Below, in pieces: positions 61,972 to 64,000 of a stretch of 64,000 nt of DNA. A program made the translations under genes and the position numbers. The stretch is from Micromonospora matsumotoense (lineage in GTDB: Bacteria; Actinomycetota; Actinomycetes; Mycobacteriales; Micromonosporaceae). The stretch is taken from the NCBI RefSeq assembly GCF_900091525.1, contig NZ_FMCU01000001.1:186001-250000 (forward strand). Reading direction: 5' to 3'. The notes beneath the pieces were generated by a model. That model did not search any database. It saw nothing but the letters and a program-made list of their open reading frames with translations, and had not been told where the DNA came from. The stretch's first letter is position 1. Each line of letters starts with the position of its first letter.

Positions 61972-63840
61972 ATGCAGCTTCGCACCGACCTCCGCAATGT
62001 CGCCATCATCGCCCACGTCGACCACGGCAAAACGACCCTGGTCGACGCCATGTTGCGGCAGGCCGGCGCCTACGGGGCCCGTGGTGAGAACACCGAGCGC
62101 GTCATGGACTCGATGGATCTCGAACGGGAAAAGGGCATCACCATCCTGGCCAAGAACACCGGCGTGCGCTACCTGCCGGCGGACGGCTCCGACCCGGTCA
62201 CCATCAACATCATCGACACCCCCGGCCACGCCGACTTCGGCGGCGAGGTGGAACGCGGCCTGACCATGGTCGACGGGGTGGTGCTGCTGGTCGACGCCAG
62301 CGAGGGCCCGCTGCCGCAGACCCGCTTCGTGCTGCGCAAGGCGCTCAAGGCCCGGATGCCGATCATTCTCGTGATCAACAAGGTGGACCGCCCCGACGCC
62401 CGGATCAAGGAGGTCGTGGACGACACCTACGAGCTCTTCCTCGACCTCGACGCCGACGAGGAGCAGATCGACTTCCCGATCGTCTACGCCTGCGCCCGCG
62501 ACGGCATCGCCTCGCTGACCCAGCCCGCCGACGGCACGGTGCCGGGCGACAGCACCAGCCTGGAACCGCTGTTCCGGACCCTGCTCGGCACCATCCCGCC
62601 GCCCTCCTACGACGAGGGCGCGCCGTTGCAGGCGCACGTCACCAACCTCGACGCCTCGCCGTTCCTGGGCCGGCTGGCGCTGTGCCGGGTGCGGCAGGGC
62701 ACCATCGCCAAGGGCCAGACGGTGGCCTGGTGCCGTACCGACGGCAACACCCAGCGGGTCCGCATCTCCGAGATGCTGATGACCGAGGGCATGGAGCGCA
62801 AGCCGGCCGACTCGGCCGGGCCGGGCGACATCATCGCCGTCGCCGGCATCCCGGAGATCATGATCGGCGAGACCCTGGCCGACGCGGAGAACCCGATCCC
62901 GCTGCCGCTGATCACCGTGGACGAGCCGGCCATCTCGATGACCATCGGCACCAACACCTCGCCGCTGGTCGGCCGGGTCAAGGGCGCCAAGGTCACCGCC
63001 CGGATGGTCAAGGACCGGCTCGACAAGGAACTCGTCGGCAACGTGTCGCTGCGGATCCTGCCCACCGAGCGGCCGGACGCCTGGGAGGTGCAGGGCCGAG
63101 GCGAGCTGGCCCTGGCCATCCTGGTCGAGCAGATGCGCCGCGAGTCCTACGAGCTGACCGTCGGCAAGCCGCAGGTGGTCACCAAGGAGATCGACGGCAA
63201 GACCTGCGAGCCGGTGGAGCGGCTGACCATCGACGCGCCGGAGGAGTACCTGGGCGCGATCACCCAACTCCTGGCCACCCGCAAGGGTCGGATGGAGCAG
63301 CTGGTCAACCACGGCACCGGCTGGATCCGGATGGAGTGGCTGGTGCCGGCGCGCGGACTGATCGGCTTCCGCACCGAGTTCCTCACCGACACCCGGGGCA
63401 CCGGCATCCTGCACCACGTCTTCGAGTCGTACGAGCCGTGGTTCGGTGAGCTGCGTACCCGCAACAACGGGTCGCTGGTGGCCGACCGGACCGGCGTGGT
63501 CACCCCGTTCGCGATGATCAACCTGCAGGAGCGCGGCCAGCTCTTCGTCGAGCCGACCACCGAGGTGTACGAGGGCATGATCGTCGGGGAGAACTCCCGC
63601 TCCGACGACATGGACGTCAACATCACCAAGGAGAAGAAGCTCACCAACATGCGGGCCTCGACCTCCGACGAGACCGAGAAGCTGATCCCGCCGCGCAAGC
63701 TCTCCCTGGAGCAGGCGCTGGAGTTCTGCCGCGAGGACGAGTGCGTCGAGGTGACCCCGGTCGCCGTCCGGATTCGCAAGGTGGTGCTGGACCAGACCCA
63801 GCGGGGCCGGATGGCCGCCCGCCGCAAGCACGCCGGCTGA
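61972..63840 (+). CDS. typA: TypA/BipA ribosome-associated translational GTPase
   Basis: A 622-residue GTPase: G1 AHVDHGKTT (about 14-22), a switch I region around [45 protein letters not shown], then EF-G-like domains and the C-terminal [19 protein letters not shown] block unique to TypA. It acts on ribosomes under stress and cold. ATG at 61972 has AGGAG 10 nt upstream; an in-frame ATG at 61963 is possible. Confidence 0.97.
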   Translation: MQLRTDLRNVAIIAHVDHGKTTLVDAMLRQAGAYGARGENTERVMDSMDLEREKGITILAKNTGVRYLPADGSDPVTINIIDTPGHADFGGEVERGLTMVDGVVLLVDASEGPLPQTRFVLRKALKARMPIILVINKVDRPDARIKEVVDDTYELFLDLDADEEQIDFPIVYACARDGIASLTQPADGTVPGDSTSLEPLFRTLLGTIPPPSYDEGAPLQAHVTNLDASPFLGRLALCRVRQGTIAKGQTVAWCRTDGNTQRVRISEMLMTEGMERKPADSAGPGDIIAVAGIPEIMIGETLADAENPIPLPLITVDEPAISMTIGTNTSPLVGRVKGAKVTARMVKDRLDKELVGNVSLRILPTERPDAWEVQGRGELALAILVEQMRRESYELTVGKPQVVTKEIDGKTCEPVERLTIDAPEEYLGAITQLLATRKGRMEQLVNHGTGWIRMEWLVPARGLIGFRTEFLTDTRGTGILHHVFESYEPWFGELRTRNNGSLVADRTGVVTPFAMINLQERGQLFVEPTTEVYEGMIVGENSRSDDMDVNITKEKKLTNMRASTSDETEKLIPPRKLSLEQALEFCREDECVEVTPVAVRIRKVVLDQTQRGRMAARRKHAG

Positions 63841-63857
63841 CCCACCCCGCACCACCC

Positions 63858-63892
63858 GGAGCCCCGGTCCGCCGCACGCGGACCGGGGCTCC
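63858..63892 (+). terminator. 15-bp terminator hairpin of typA
   Basis: GGAGCCCCGGTCCGC (63858-63872) pairs with 63878-63892 around a five-base loop, 17 nt after the stop. Confidence 0.9.
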
Positions 63893-63978
63893 CGCCCGTC
63901 CCACCCCGGCCGCAGCCCACGAGCAGGACAGGGTGGGGGCCGACGCGGTCCCGGCCTCCAGGTGGGCCGGCGGTCCGC

Positions 63979-64000
63979 TAGCGTCACCGGCATGACCTGG
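63979..64000 (+). CDS. Start of a further gene at the window edge (leaderless)
   Basis: TAGCGT (63979-63984), seven bases, then ATG-ACC-TGG at 63992. It follows the leaderless pattern seen elsewhere and probably opens a plus-strand gene, but only three codons are visible. Confidence 0.35.

Overview
The window is chromosomal DNA of a very high-G+C actinobacterium, most likely family Micromonosporaceae (Micromonospora or a close relative). This is inferred from the gene set (RbpA, WhiA, OpcA, a SufR-led SUF cluster, mycothiol-type enzymes, XRE/DUF397 pairs), frequent GTG starts and leaderless promoters. No rRNA, tRNA, CRISPR array, transposase or prophage block was seen. Nearly all the window is housekeeping DNA with small accessory patches.

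Layout. 0-9 kb: end of a MarR-type gene, ABC exporter, enoyl-CoA hydratase, small HTH protein, CadD-type transporter, ABC-F ATPase with a candidate attenuator leader, zinc metallopeptidase, acVLRF1-type peptidyl-tRNA hydrolase, LysE exporter, then about 740 bp of repeats. 9.3-16.4 kb: SUF Fe-S operon sufR-sufB-sufD-Rieske-sufC-sufS-sufU-sufT (minus strand), divergent from ctaA. 17.5-20.1 kb: ATP-grasp/unknown pair and ctaB. 20.3-27.6 kb: pentose phosphate genes tkt, tal, zwf, opcA, pgl. 27.6-31.4 kb: rbpA and the glycolytic operon gap-pgk-tpiA-secG. 31.8-34.7 kb: rapZ-yvcK-whiA. 34.9-39.9 kb: a patch with a degenerate SWIM-finger protein, an XRE/DUF397 pair, an unknown protein and recQ, separating rapZ from uvrC. 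41.9-46.9 kb: two divergent secreted multidomain hydrolases. 46.9-55.6 kb: Rieske lipoprotein, uvrA, rsgA, mycothiol-type enzyme, metallo-beta-lactamase-fold hydrolase, DedA, methyltransferase, cold-shock protein. 55.6-64 kb: DUF397 remnant, solitary phage-like peptidase, CocE hydrolase and MarR divergent from an MMPL exporter, then typA.

How it works together. From memory of M. tuberculosis Rv1420-Rv1473, the uvrC-rapZ-yvcK-whiA-gap-pgk-tpi-secG-pgl-opcA-zwf-tal-tkt-ctaB-ctaA-sufR...sufT-echA-ABC-F order is conserved here, linking central carbon metabolism, heme A synthesis and Fe-S assembly. Two DNA-repair genes, recQ and uvrA, carry promoters resembling the RecA-independent (PafBC-type) damage promoter. 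Many genes have a TANNNT hexamer 6-7 nt before the start codon, the signature of leaderless transcripts. Most convergent or terminal gene ends carry near-perfect GC-rich hairpins.

Most notable non-gene signals: (1) a leaderless six-codon ORF followed by a terminator-like hairpin ahead of the ABC-F gene; (2) the two damage-type promoters; (3) a three-copy dispersed family of about 75-bp imperfect palindromes; (4) a pentanucleotide and a 20-bp tandem repeat in one gene-free stretch; (5) the secreted lectin-nuclease-like/discoidin-acylase gene pair.
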